A DNA stretch of 64,000 bases from Pseudofabraea citricarpa (GCA_029641185.1 JAPWGK010000013.1:310001-374000); one strand, 5' to 3'; shown: positions 44,645 through 59,150, counted from the stretch's first letter. Numbers and translations: made by a program. The notes: generated from the letters alone by a model not told the origin.

Positions 44645-46780
44645 ATGGCCCCAGAGCAAAGTACCGTGTCGACCTCTGCCTCTCCGTTTAATGCGACGCT
44701 ATCAACTCCCGCGACAGCAACACCCATCCCCATAACCCAGCTGGATTCGGACGCGGTACGGTCGAAATCCCTCAAACGAAGTCGCCCAGAGCCGTCGCAG
44801 AACCCTTCCAACCTAACTTCCATAGCCAGCGCTGGCCTAGGAGCGTCGCCTTCGCCAAAGTCACCCCGATTTGCAGGCTCTTTTTCACCAGGCTTTTCAC
44901 CCGCTCCCTTGACTGGAGCCGCAGCAATAGCAGACGAGCGGAGGAGACGGGAGGAGGCACAGCGTGGCCAGCCAGCTGCTATGAGCGAGAATCCTGGACA
45001 CGCTGCTCTAGCTTCTCTGATGTCTGGTGGCGGGACAGGAATGAGTAAACCTCAGGACGCACCGGTAGCAACAACCGCGATGAGCGCAGGCATGACAACA
45101 GCTGCAAATGCAATCACCATCCCAAATTCGATGGACTTTGAAGAAAAGCCTGAGACGAGCCCTGCAAGTGTGACAAGTCTTGCCAGCTTGGGTAGTACAG
45201 CGCAAACCGTCACTGCAAGCTCAACTGCTGTCGCTAGTCCGGCGCAGATGTTACCAGCTGCAGAAGAAGTGCGAGAGATGCGCACTGGTGGATCACAGCA
45301 ACACCTTCTTGCACCTCTGGACGAGCAGTCAAACCGCGCTCTCTCCTACCCAGGAAACGCAATGGGTCAAATAAATCCACCAAGGGTGGCCGCACGTGGA
45401 GCAAGCCTTCCTATGCCAGCCCAGAACCAGCCAATTGCCCCTCGGTCACCATCGCAGAAGAAACATAAATGTCCTTACTGCGAGACTGAGTTCACCCGTC
45501 ATCACAATCTGAAAAGTCATCTCCTGACTCACAGCCAAGAAAAACCGTATGTGTGTCAAACTTGTACTATGAGATTTCGTAGATTGCATGACTTGAAGCG
45601 ACACATGAAGTTGCATACAGGTGAACGTCCACACATCTGTCCAAAGTGCGACAGGAAATTCGCACGCGGAGATGCACTCGCCCGGCACAGCAAAGGAAAT
45701 GGCGGCTGTGCTGGACGGAGGGCGAGCATGGGTAGTTTTGGCGGCGAGGAAGACTTTGATGGCTCCAATGCTGGAGAAGGGGAAGATGGCGGTATGGATG
45801 GGGTGCTGTACACAAACGGAAATCCTCATAACGAGCCTGAAATGACTGAAGAGGACCGGAGACGGTTCAGCCTCCCCAGTATCAAAGCGCAGCATGTGGC
45901 TGGCAGCCACTCTTCCCAAGATAATTATCCTCCACACCTGCGAGCTCCCAGCACATATCCTCCTGCCGGTCCTCGCCCGTCTCAGTCGCAAGGAGGACTG
46001 TACCCACCCAATACAGACCGTGGCACTCCGTCAAGTTCCACATCTCCTAGCCTACAGAATAACATAATTAGTGGCCATGCCCCTACTGCAAACATGTCTT
46101 CTGCACCTCTTAATACTGGAAGCTCCATGTTTTCTCAAGGGGGTATGACTGAGAGTCCCAAGCCACTCAGCCCTGCTGGGATGCACTCTCATCAACTTGG
46201 TCATGATTCCATCAACCGACAACGATCACCAAGTCTGACAACACAATTTCAACAACAGCACTTCGGACGTCGTCCGTCTGAGAGACATTCACCTCCGGGT
46301 ATGTCGTTGCCCTCTCCACATGGCACTTCACTTAGTTCTAAACTTCCTCCGCTTTCAGGTCTAGCTCCTCCAGATACAAGATATACACTACCTAGCCAGA
46401 TTTCTAGTCAACAGCACGCTCAAAATGTACAGGGCGGTCAGCAAGGGCAGCAATTGCAAATGCCACAAAACCAGATGCACCAATCTCAGCAGAGTCCTAT
46501 CTCCGCTCGCGGACCTCATCCAAACTCACAACAGCAAGGCAGTAGCAGTGGTGATAGCAGCAACAACCTCTTTGCTTCCGGAGAGCGGGGGGTATGGGCT
46601 TACGTGCAGACCTTGGAAGATAGGGTCAAGCAACTCTCTGACAAAGTCATGGTAATGGAGAATAATGAGAAGAACCAAGAAGAATCGATGAAACGGTTGA
46701 CAGACGAGGTCATGACATTAAGAAACCAGCTCAATACACAGAATCAGTCTCAGCATCAAAATACTGGCGGTCATTCGTAA
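44645..46780 (+). CDS. C2H2 zinc-finger transcription factor, three fingers
   Basis: Single exon, 711 residues. Three adjacent fingers occupy about 276-355: CPYC...H-x-H at 276-296, CQTC...H-x3-H at 304-324 joined by a TGERPHI-type linker, and a third, CPKC-x12-H-x5-C at 332-355, which ends in Cys and not His. Upstream is a 270-residue Ser/Pro/Ala-rich region. Downstream is a Gln/Ser/Pro-rich region with a predicted coiled coil near 650-700 (TLEDRVKQLSDKVMVMENN), likely for dimerisation. It resembles fungal Azf1-like regulators, but I cannot assign an orthologue. The open frame extends 29 codons upstream only from a GTG; the ATG at 44645 is used. Nuclear action is expected. Confidence 0.9.
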   Translation: MAPEQSTVSTSASPFNATLSTPATATPIPITQLDSDAVRSKSLKRSRPEPSQNPSNLTSIASAGLGASPSPKSPRFAGSFSPGFSPAPLTGAAAIADERRRREEAQRGQPAAMSENPGHAALASLMSGGGTGMSKPQDAPVATTAMSAGMTTAANAITIPNSMDFEEKPETSPASVTSLASLGSTAQTVTASSTAVASPAQMLPAAEEVREMRTGGSQQHLLAPLDEQSNRALSYPGNAMGQINPPRVAARGASLPMPAQNQPIAPRSPSQKKHKCPYCETEFTRHHNLKSHLLTHSQEKPYVCQTCTMRFRRLHDLKRHMKLHTGERPHICPKCDRKFARGDALARHSKGNGGCAGRRASMGSFGGEEDFDGSNAGEGEDGGMDGVLYTNGNPHNEPEMTEEDRRRFSLPSIKAQHVAGSHSSQDNYPPHLRAPSTYPPAGPRPSQSQGGLYPPNTDRGTPSSSTSPSLQNNIISGHAPTANMSSAPLNTGSSMFSQGGMTESPKPLSPAGMHSHQLGHDSINRQRSPSLTTQFQQQHFGRRPSERHSPPGMSLPSPHGTSLSSKLPPLSGLAPPDTRYTLPSQISSQQHAQNVQGGQQGQQLQMPQNQMHQSQQSPISARGPHPNSQQQGSSSGDSSNNLFASGERGVWAYVQTLEDRVKQLSDKVMVMENNEKNQEESMKRLTDEVMTLRNQLNTQNQSQHQNTGGHS

Positions 46781-49159
46781 CAATCGCATGCTTGGAACAC
46801 GAGTATACGATGTGTTCCACGCCCGGTCATCTTTTGGCGTTCAGTCATTTCTACTCGGTTGGGCGCAGTCGGAACGGCAAAAAAAAGCAACGGGGTTGTA
46901 ATGATATGACAAACAGGGAAAATCTTTGTTTTTTTTTTCTACGACTCTTATTAAACGACACTTTTCAAAGGATGAGTGGAAGGGAAAGTGTGTGAAGAAA
47001 GGCGTTGGGGGGGTTGTGGAATTTTTTTTTTTTTTATCTAAATGGCGGAGGAGACTATCTTTTTTTTTTTTTTGCTCCGGAGGATTTGGACTCGGACTTT
47101 GAACTTGGACTTTCAGTGGCTTATAACACATTCTTATCACATCATCATCATCATCACCACCACAAGACAAGACAAAGACAATGTACTATTCACAGCCTCT
47201 CGATCGATCGATTACATTGTGTTGCATACCTACACTCGTTTTCTTGCCTTGTTCTCGTCTCTAAGTAGCACTTCCTCGCTTCGTCATTGACATGCATGGT
47301 GTACAAGAATGCAAGAATGCAAGAAAGTTAAGAACGAGGGAAAGAGGGAAAGAAAGAAGGCAGGAAGGACTAGTGGGGAAAACATTTCTTGTATTATACT
47401 ACTACGCACAGTAGGTAGATTATTAGGTACGTTGGTAGGTCGGTAGGTAGGTAGCGACAGCTAGCTAACTCTTTTTGAGCGTCTTCGACTGAGTGCAAGA
47501 CATGAGGGAGTGTGTAGGTAGGTCGGTCGGTCATCGATCGCTTTTGCATGTGTATGTGTCTGCAGCTATCTAGTAGCGAGTTGAGTGTAGGTAGTTGAGC
47601 GTGTTGTTGTTAAACGGTTGACGCCATGCTAGGCGGTAATAATGAAATAGATGACGAGGGATAAATAAGCCACCTCCTGAAATCACAATCACGCTGCCCG
47701 CTGCCGAGATGCTGGATGGATAAGCGACGTGGGAGGTTTTTATCAGGTCTTTCTTTTCTCTGTCTTTTTTTGAGAGGGGGGTTTGAATGACTAGGTGACT
47801 AGGTAGGATATGTATGTAAGTGAGTGATCTTGATTGAATGGGATTTTGTAGTGTGGTAGTGTGGATTGGTGCAGCTTATCTCGAAGCTAGAGCCTGTGTA
47901 CAGTAAGTAGTATGGTAAAGTGAGTGAGGTGAGGTTATGAGATAGATAGATAGGTAGACACGTATCAGGACAGGACAGGACAGGACAGGACAGGGTGGCT
48001 GGAAAGAACGGCCCGCTGGTTCTTTCTTGACATAAATGTACAGTACGGTACGGTACTTGGGGGATTGTTATGATAGGCTTTGGGATTTGGGATTTGGGAT
48101 TTTGCATGTGAAGATCTGATGAAGAGTGTATGCATGCATGCCATGGTGGGTACCTCCTAGGTTTTACTGTACTGTATGGAGTCTGGCGTACCGTAATCCG
48201 TACGGTATCTATCTTCTGCCAATTGAGTCCCAGCGAGCTTAGGCAGATTCGAGTTCGAGGTAGTGGATGGTACCATTAGGGTCTCGACTTTTTGTACGGT
48301 AAGTGTTGAGATGGAAAGCAACCGTTAGGATTGGTGGAGATTGAGTTTTATTCTTAGGCTGAGGCTGATCGAACACTTTGCTGTGATACCGTACAGCAAG
48401 GTTCATTTATCTCTTATCTCTTCCTCAAGATGCTACTCAGAGTACGATTCATGGTCGCTAAATTTCACATGTGAAAGTGTAGTTAGGTAAGGTGGAGTTT
48501 GAGATTTCGTGTTTTCCCCCTCTATGCAGAGCAGACCAGAGGCTGAGTGATGATGCTTGATGCTACTTGCTGCATAACAAAGCAGGTTTCTCTACCTGCC
48601 CTGCCTCTTAGAAATACAGCAGCATAAAAACCCTGGTCGCGAATTTACATGTGAATATGTAGGAACTCGATAGCACTTGAGGATTGGGATACGAGAGTGG
48701 ATGAACTTTGCTCGGCTACTGCAGACTCGATCCACGTACTGTACCACGTACCACGAACCACGTATGTGGAACGGCTCAACAGTATGATATGGAGAGGAAG
48801 GCAGATAGAACGGATCTCGGATGAGTGATGCATGGAACACTTGTGAGAACTGAGAATCGAGAAGTGTGATGCATCTTTTTGGGCGTCATCTCAACAGCAA
48901 CTGTCCCCCCTCTTAGCCTCCATCAATAGTCCCCTGTCGGTTTCAAAAAGCCAAGGCGCGACCCTTCCGAGCGCACGTCATTTCTCCAGGGACATTGCCA
49001 GTGATCGCCTTCCTTCCCCGGCTCATCAGGCAAAGGCAAAGCTCAAAGCTCAACACACCTGCATACCTACCCTTTCAACCCTCAAAATCACCAGATCAGG
49101 GAAATCTGGAACCTTCTTCCGCCATTGTCTTATCAGCACTCTTCTGATATTGAGCGACT
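46781..49159. other. Low-complexity spacer before DGAT2
   Basis: A 2.4-kb region with no supported gene. It holds long T-runs near 47023-47035 and 47060-47073, CAT repeats near 47142-47160, GGTAGGTAGG units near 47440-47455, (AGGAC)n at 47967-47992, GGGATTT units near 48080-48102 and several GTAC-centred words between 48037 and 48400. The last 300 bp before 49160 are C/A-rich leader. Confidence 0.55.
47967..47992. repeat. (AGGAC)5 pentamer array
   Basis: Five head-to-tail AGGAC units, read directly, in the spacer between the C2H2 regulator and DGAT2. Confidence 0.85.
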
Positions 49160-51136
49160 ATGGCGACGGCAGTTGCTGGCCCTCTCAATGGCGAGCCCGC
49201 TCATCCGGACGAGCGTCACAGCCAGAACCTGCCTCCGAAGAGCTACGCCGACGCTGTCGAGGAGGACGCCCCCGCTCCCGCGGCCACGCCTGCAAGCGAT
49301 AGCAAACCTGCTAGAGATGGCTCGAAGGCTGCGAGCGCGGCGAACGGAAAAGCCAAGAAGGCCGCGATTGATGAGGATAAGGATGCAAAGCCGGCCTCGA
49401 CTCAACATACGGCTGCTGTGTTGAGGATTGTTGGTACGGGCGCTCCAGGCGAGAGCAGAGAGGAGGAGAGACCTCCCGTCGAGAGACAGGAATCCAAGCG
49501 CGAATACTCGGCTAAGGTATGTACAGTATACTGGGCAATGGTCCTTACATTCACTGATCCTCTCTAGGGCCTTGACGATACTCCTCGAAGCCCTCCTCGA
49601 CAAAAGCCTCGCAAGAAGAAGAGTGGTTCCTCGCAAGATAGCTCCTCGAAGGAGGACTCGCCCCAACAAAAATCCAAATCTGACCAGAGCAAGGTGACAC
49701 CGTCCAATGCCGAAGAAGATAAGTCGCCTCAACCAAAGGCAGACGAGAAGAAGACGACGAAGGAGGTGAAGTTTGCTAAGAAGGAGGAAAAGACCCAACC
49801 ACCTCCGCAGAAGCCAGCCCAAACCAAGGGAGATGACAAGAAGAAGAAAGAGGAAGTGAAGGCTGCTAAGAAAGATGAGAAGGCTTCCGAGCCTGAGTTC
49901 GAGAAGGTGGAAGTGGAGCGCAATGGAAGTCGCCTTGTGAGCATAAAGCCAGTCAAAGAAGATAAAAACCCACGAGAGGATCGCATCAAGGAAGAACCAA
50001 AGCAGGGCAAGGAGGATACTCTGGTCAGCGGAAAGAAAGCTGGTCAACGATGGGAGCAGAGTGCTATACGATTTGCACCTCTGAATGTCCCGCTCCAGCG
50101 ACGGCTCCAAACTTTGGTTGTGCTATTCCATACCCTCTGCATTGCTCTCTCCGTATCGGCTTTCTTCTTCCTCTGTGCCATACCATTGTTTTGGCCATTG
50201 CTTATCCCATATTTGGCCTATTGCTTAATGTCTACGGCATCTACATCGGGAACCCTTAGCCACCGCTCAGAGTTCTTGCGAAAGTCACCTGTTTGGTCTC
50301 TGTTCGCTTCTTACTTCCCGGCCAGACTACATCGCACACAAGAGCTTCCACCAACAAGAAAGTATATTTTCGGATATCATCCTCATGGCATTATCTCCCA
50401 TGGTGCTTTTGCTGCATTTGGTACTGAATCCTTGGGATTTGCGCAGCTGTTTCCTGGCATCAAAAATACGCTGCTGACCCTCGACTCAAACTTTCGCATC
50501 CCTCTTTACCGTGATTACGCACTGGCCTTAGGTCTAGCCTCAGTATCCAAGGAATCATGCGAGAATCTGCTTTCCAAGGGAGGTCCCAACAAGGTATGTA
50601 CTTCGGTAAACTTTGTCTCTAGAAGTTCATTCGCTAATCAGTTCTGACAGGAGGGTATGGGCCGTGCCATTACTATCGTTGTGGGAGGCGCACGCGAGTC
50701 TCTAGATGCACAGCCATACTCATTACGACTGGTTCTCAAGCGTCGCAAGGGATTCGTCAAGATGGCTATCCGTACTGGTGCAGATCTTGTACCTGTTCTT
50801 GCTTTTGGAGAGAATGATCTTTACGATCAATTCCTGCCAGACTCTCATCCCAAGATCCACAGATTCCAACTTTTTGTTAAGAAAGTCTTGGGCTTCACGG
50901 TTCCACTCTTCCACGCCAGAGGCGTTTTTAACTATGATGTCGGCCTCATGCCTTATCGTAGACCTCTTAATATTGTCGTTGGTCACCCAGTCAAGGTAGC
51001 TCAGAACCTGAAGCCGGAGCAAGAGGAGATTGATAGGGTCCATGAACAATACGTACAGGAGCTAGAGAGGCTGTGGGATACATGGAAGGATGAGTTTGCA
51101 CCTCGGCGCAAATCAGAGCTGGAGATTCTCGAGTAA
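49160..51136 (+). CDS. DGA1: Diacylglycerol acyltransferase type 2 (DGA1-like) with long N-terminal extension
   Basis: Exons 49160-49516, 49568-50593 and 50651-51136 encode 622 residues. It makes triacylglycerol from diacylglycerol and acyl-CoA at the ER and lipid droplets. The enzyme part starts near residue 285 with paired membrane helices at about 302-336. Then come the catalytic HPHG motif at 390-393 (YIFGYHPHGIISHG), FRIPLYRDY, GMGRAITIVVGGARESLDA, RKGFVKMAIRTGADLVPVLAFGE and a C-terminal NIVVGHPVKV block, all conserved in DGAT2. The first 285 residues are Lys/Glu/Ser/Pro-rich and look disordered; yeast Dga1 has a far shorter N-terminus. Tandem with CYP51 downstream, 780 bp away. Confidence 0.95.
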
Positions 51137-53617
<2,481 letters not shown>

Positions 53618-54687
53618 AGGCTTGGCTTGTGAGACTTTTTAATATGCATCGGATGGCGTCACTTGGTAATGAAAGCGGTGGTGGACTGTACAGTAAAAAC
53701 TTTGTAATATCCTGGGCCGGGTCGTTCCGGGACCTTTAACCTTCAAGTTACTCCGTATATTGATTGATTGATTGTATCCTTATCACAAAACAGTCTTCGT
53801 GCTTCGATTGCTTGCTCGTGAATAGTGCATCCGTCACATGATTTCTTCTATGGCCCAATCCAGTGTGCCGGGGCCCGGTGAGAGCTGACTTTGACTGCAC
53901 AGAAGAAGGTTCAGGTCCCGGTGGTTTGGCCAATCGAGGTGCGAGCCGCCGCACGCACTGTCACGGGTGGCAAGAACGGGGTGGGTGAGAAGTGTCCCAA
54001 GGCTTCCCAAGGTTTCCCAAGGTTTTCCAAGGGTCCAGCACATGCAAACCCAAGAAGCGATAAGGCGCTATCGAGCAATACTTTCTACGCAAACTTCTAG
54101 CCTGTGCCTTTGCCCGACACCACACATACACATACATAGCCTATGACGATCCTAGAAATCCCCATGAGCAAACGAACCCCTCCATTCTCCTCAAGCCCAC
54201 GCCCTTCCCTCCGCCCACCTCTGCTCAGAATACACCTTCGACATACACATACAACACCAAAAGCAGCACAATCAGCAATTTCTCCAGGTCCCCATCCATT
54301 TCACGGACCCCACCAAGACGTTACCGAGATCGCATCGCAAGGGTCCCTCCGTTCATAATTATTGCCTCAATCACGAAGCACAGCTCAACAAAAGTGGAAC
54401 CGGACGTCGTCCTGCAACAACAAAAACAACCATCAATTCCGGCTTCCTCTTCTACTTCCTGCTCGCTCGCTCACTCACTTGGCGATTCTGCAACGATCCC
54501 GTCTTGCGAAGAGCCGTCCGTTCCTTGTCTAAAACCCGTCTCTGCTCCCTATCACGAAGGAGTCTGGACCAGAAAGCTTTGTCCTCTGCCCGCGAGATTG
54601 TCTGACTTTCAATACGACTTAAACTTCGGAATTGCCCCCCACGCCCCCCTCTTCTGAAGTTCCCTCGAAAACTCCCAATCTCCAACC
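53618..54687. other. Spacer between CYP51 and the Izh3-like gene
   Basis: A 1.07-kb spacer with the CYP51 3' UTR and the promoter of the next gene. TACTCCGTA is at 53749-53757 and CCCAAGGTTT repeats lie near 53998-54028. No gene is supported. Confidence 0.5.
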
Positions 54688-56237
54688 ATGGTGTGCACTT
54701 CTCCTTCGCTGACTGTGGAGTCCTACGAGGATATCACAGCAGCGAAGTCGACGGCCACGGAACAGGATGCCCCCGTTTACCGCCGCAGAAACTCATCATA
54801 CCACCCACGAAGAACGAGCTGTGACAATGGGACCGACAGCGACGAGCGATTGCAGATCAAGGTAGGCATGAGACGAAGTGTCGAGAGACAATCTCGTTGC
54901 TAACGGGATTCAAGGTCGATCTCTTCCTCTCGGAACTAGAACGGCGTCTGGACTTCCTCGAGAATTACGGAAACCTCAACTTCGATGCCGGCATCTCTAG
55001 AGCTTACGCGACCTTGCATGCGGTCCGAGGAAGATGCTCACAGGTATCTGGAGAGGTAATTGGTGCTGGCAGGATGAAGGTCAAGATTATGGTTGAGACG
55101 ATCGAATCCCGATACCACAACGCCCTGACGGCGAAGGAGACGCTCGGCGAGAAGGTCCACACGGGAATCAGCCTGCTGGAGGCTATCTTGACGGATTTCG
55201 AAGCCCGGGCTTACAAGATGCGCGAGCAAGGATTTGCAGGAGCAGCTGGCACTCTTCTGGATGAGGGACTCAAGGTCGTAGATGCTGGGTTTGAACATGC
55301 TCGGGAAGTGGTAGATGAGGGAATAGAAAGAGCTAGGAAAGCAGCAGAGACACTAGAAGAACATATCGAGAGCGCCATCATACGAGCTCGAGAACATGGA
55401 CTCATTCGATACGAAGACCTACCGATCCCATGGCGTGTCAACCCCCATATCGTCAAGGGTTATCGATTTACAGAATCCAAGGTCGACTGTGTAAGATCCA
55501 TGTTTGGAATCTCCAACGAGTCTGTCAATATCTGGTCACATGCCATCGGGCTATTCATCGTCTTATCGATCGCCTTCTACTTCTATCCCACCAGCGTCAA
55601 CTTCTCCCTCAGCACCAAGACGGACGTCTTTATTGCTGCGGTGTTCTTCTTCGCTGCTTGCAAATGCCTGGTCTGCAGCACCATGTGGCACACGATGAAT
55701 AGTGTAGCCGACCAAACGCTCATGGAACGCTTTGCCTGTGTCGACTACACAGGTATCTCCCTCCTGATCGCCGCGTCGATCATGACCACCGAGTATACGG
55801 CCTTCTACTGCGAGCCCGTAAGCCGCTGGATCTACATGACAGCCACAGCAACGCTCGGCATCGGTGGTGTGATCCTGCCATGGCACCCAACCTTCAACCG
55901 GCAAGACATGGCCTGGCTGCGCGTCGCATTCTACGTGACGCTGGGCGCCAGCGGGTTCGCGCCCGTCTTCCAGCTCAACTACACGCGCGGCGGCGCCTGG
56001 GCCTGGGAGTTCTACGCGCCCATCGCCAAGAGCATCACCGTCTACCTGGTGGGCGCCGTCGTCTACGCCTCGCAGATCCCCGAGCGGTGGTGCCCCGGTG
56101 CCTTTGACTACATCGGTGGCTCTCACAACCTCTGGCACTTTGCTGTCCTGGGCGGCATCCTCTTTCATTTCCAGGCCATGCAGGAGTTCTTCGCTGGGGC
56201 TTTTGCCAGGTCGGCTAATGGATGTGCGGTTTACTAG
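54688..56237 (+). CDS. PAQR-family seven-helix receptor (Izh3-like)
   Basis: Two exons (54688-54861, 54915-56237) encode 498 residues. The N-terminal ~240 residues are soluble, with a mostly helical, coiled-coil-like stretch (VDLFLSELERRLDFLENYG; EHAREVVDEGIERARKAAETLEEHIES), as in yeast Izh3 and unlike the short PAQRs. The membrane core has seven hydrophobic segments and the PAQR zinc-site motifs: ESVNIWSHAIG, CSTMWHTMN with FACVDYTG, and GGSHNLWHFAVLGG near the C-terminus. These proteins (adiponectin-receptor/haemolysin III superfamily) are linked to zinc, sterol or sphingolipid homeostasis, and yeast members are tied to ceramidase-like activity. The histidine and aspartate ligands are all present. 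Confidence 0.9.
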
Positions 56238-56976
56238 GGTGGTTCTTTTGGTTTGGGGGTTTGGGTTGTGTGGAGTGATGTGATGTGGTGTGATGTGGTG
56301 CCCTGTCGCGTTGTAGATTTGTATGTATCATGAAGATGGGAAAATGAAGGATGAAAGATGAAAGATCAGACTCGATTTGAGATTTGCATGCTGTCGTTGT
56401 TGTTTTTTGCTCGCTCGCTCACTCGTTTCTTCTTTTTTTCTTCGCGCCCTTCTTTTTTTCGTTTCTTAGATGAGCTAGATGGATGATGGGTGCATAGGGA
56501 TTTAGGAGTTTTTTTTTTCTTTTTTCTCTTACATAAAAGGTGTTTGGTACAAGGGCTTAGGTCGGGATTTGGGATTTGGGGTTGGATTATTAGTTGATTG
56601 GGTAGGACAGATAGGAGAGTGGGTGAGGGAGGGAGACGAACAACTTAGCAGTGGTTGTAGTAGTTGTAGTAATTTAAGGCTACTTCTTGAGGGGTTAATA
56701 AATCAATGAAAAGAAATGAAATTCTGGGATTGGAATTGGTGCGTTTTGATTGGAAGGAAGAGAGGGAGGGAGAGGGGGAGAGAGAGGGCGTACATGATGC
56801 GTGATGTGTGATGCGTGAGAGAATAATGTGAGATACAAGAAATGCGAAGTAGGTGAGATACGAGGAATATATACCCAGGCGAGGAGGGAGTCTATAGTAA
56901 CGCCGGGATCCCTATCATACCATGCACCAAGGAAGGCTTTACAGGTTGCCTGTCTCTCCTCCCAGGTGCGGATCAC

Positions 56977-57201
56977 TCAGAGGCAGCTATCCGCTTGCCA
57001 GAAACGTCGAGTACGGCACAGAGGTGGTAGGTAGGTGGGAGCACAAGAATCGTCATCTGCTGGGACAATAACAATATCCGCAGTGCACCTGCACACGTTG
57101 CATATTCTATTGCATGACATGCTGTTACTGACGCCGCAGGATATCCCGAAGGAATAGTCGCAGAGGTAGATATCGACGAAGCAGGGCAGGACCTGCTGCA
57201 A
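56977..57201 (-). other. Cysteine-rich open frame, possible gene fragment
   Basis: A 75-codon frame on the minus strand with about ten cysteines in 74 residues, including spaced pairs (CNRICNVCRC). The density resembles small secreted fungal proteins. No ATG, signal peptide or splice pair giving a convincing N-terminus was found. The frame begins at a non-ATG codon after a CAGCAG that could be a 3' splice site. It may be a relic or chance. Recorded because nothing else explains the composition. Confidence 0.2.
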
Positions 57202-57264
57202 GGATGTTTTTTATATGAGTGATTCCTTACCAGAGAGAGGGACAAGGGCGGGGTTAGGGAACTC

Positions 57265-57271
57265 GACCTCG

Positions 57272-57301
<30 letters not shown>
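57265..57301. repeat. (GACCTT)n hexamer array
   Basis: About six copies of GACCTT (the first a GACCTC variant), read directly, in the spacer between the Izh3-like and MRI1 genes. Confidence 0.9.
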
Positions 57302-57302
<1 letters not shown>

Positions 57303-58162
57303 TGCGGAGTATCCTCACCAACCTGAGCTGGTCTCTCAAAAGTGAAGATTAACAATCTGCAAAATCGTGCTCTTTCTTCCAGTCACATATGTACACGACC
57401 GCTATATCGGACGCGAGTTCGATTTTTTCTCTCTCTATTCGCTTATTCGTCAGGATGGTTCACGAGGGGTCTGGGTCTTACCTGACTCTGGAGCTCGTTT
57501 TGTATTGTTTTTCTTTGCTTGCGAAGACTTCGCATTGGACGAGGGATTATTTTTTTTTATGTGTGCATCTGCGAGGGAGGGAGGGACTATGGGAAGTGTA
57601 GAAGGACGTGCGGTGCGGAGACGTCATTCATTGAGGAAGCAGCAGATGTTGTCAACAGCTATGTTAATCTACGTGATAGGTATAGACAAGAAGAGCAAAA
57701 GAACAGAATTCTGTCAAGCTAAGCTATCCCGGCCCGTAGTTGCATAATCTTCTTTGCTGTCAGATAACTTGAGTTTTAAAGATTGTTTTTGCTATGTTAA
57801 AATTTCTTGTTGTTCAGATATCACACATGGTATATTTATTTGTATTGCTAGAAATGTCATCAACTATAGCGGATTGTAAAGCGAGCTTGCCTATAACATC
57901 ACGCAAGAGACTATTAGGAAGTATAGGCACGCTAAGCTAAACCGAGCTACCGCTAGGCGTCCCGGCGTTATTATATATTCGTGAAGGGGTAAGTGAGGTG
58001 AAGTGAAACAAGGTAAAGCAAGGTAAGATAAACAAGAGATAGATATGAAATGCGACTTCTAACAAGTCCCTCTCGGTATCGGTATCGGTATCAGTATCAG
58101 TCACCTAGTTCTAGGCTCATCTTCTTTAAAGGAATTAACTCCTTAAAACGAGTTGAGTACCC

Positions 58163-58192
58163 ACCTACATACCTACCTACCTACCTACCTAC
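58163..58192. repeat. (CTAC)n tetranucleotide array
   Basis: Six or seven consecutive CTAC units, with an imperfect first unit. Nearby at 58074-58098 lies a second short array of TATCGG/TATCAG units. Confidence 0.85.
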
Positions 58193-59150
58193 ACTCATAA
58201 CTCACCCGGCAGCTCCTTTTATAACCAACTCTCTCGCGTATACAATCCGCCCATCAGATGATTTATTTGCTTCCGTAACCTAACCAAAGCAAGCAACTCT
58301 CGACCGGACGAGCTATCACGATAACGTACTTTCTTTCTTACTCGTCTATCTCTTAAGTATCGGTCAATGATACCCAGCCGATAAATCGATAGATACTACA
58401 GTAGATACTCTCGTTCAGAGGATCTTGATTTATGTCCTTCTTCCAATACTAGTGTAACTAACTAAGTGATCAGCTCCCGACACAGATTGGAGATTCTGAA
58501 CAGAGTTCATACCCTTGTCTAGGATAGGGAGAGGAGAAAATAAAGTAGATCAGATATCAAACCAAGAAAGAGAGGTTCTTCCAGATGTCCTTGTTAGTAG
58601 TAGAAGTGGGTTTTCTTCGTGACTAAGTAAGTCATACTACGTACGCTATCGCGTTTCTTCCTCTTCCTCCTCTTTTTGTTCTCTCTTCGAGAGAAGTGAC
58701 GTTATCTCGAGGTAAGTATGATTCGAAGAGTCGATTCTAGATGATCCTGGTGCGTAGACGTGTAGATAAGGGAGCACTGATAGATACCCTTCGGATCAAC
58801 TCAGTAGATAACCAGTCTGATTATTGATATCTTGAAATAAGGCGACCGATAGTTTCCCCTCCCATCTATACAAGGCAGTCAATCAATCTCCTTCTCATTC
58901 TGCCATTCCTTCATTCATTCATTTGATTCATGTTTAATTCATATTCGTCCATGTCTTTTCCTTTCCTTTTCCTTCCCTTCATTCCTTCCCTTCCCCTCAA
59001 TTTCCCCATTTCCCCATTTCCCCATCCTACTATACCACACCGACTCAAATAAGAATTATGAACATGAAAGTCCCTCCCTATCTTTATACCACAAACCTCC
59101 TTCCCTCCTTCCCTCTTTCTCCCTTCCCTCTTCATCCACACCCCTCACCC

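Larger units (their letters stand above)
56238..59150. other. Long spacer with repeats, a Cys-rich frame and a degraded patch
   Basis: A 2.9-kb region between convergent genes. It contains T-runs near 56508-56527, a Cys-rich minus-strand frame at 56977-57201, (GACCTT)n at 57265-57301, a TA-rich patch about 57740-58010 that looks like decayed repetitive DNA, TATCGG units near 58074-58098, and (CTAC)n at 58163-58192. No gene is firmly supported. Confidence 0.5.
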
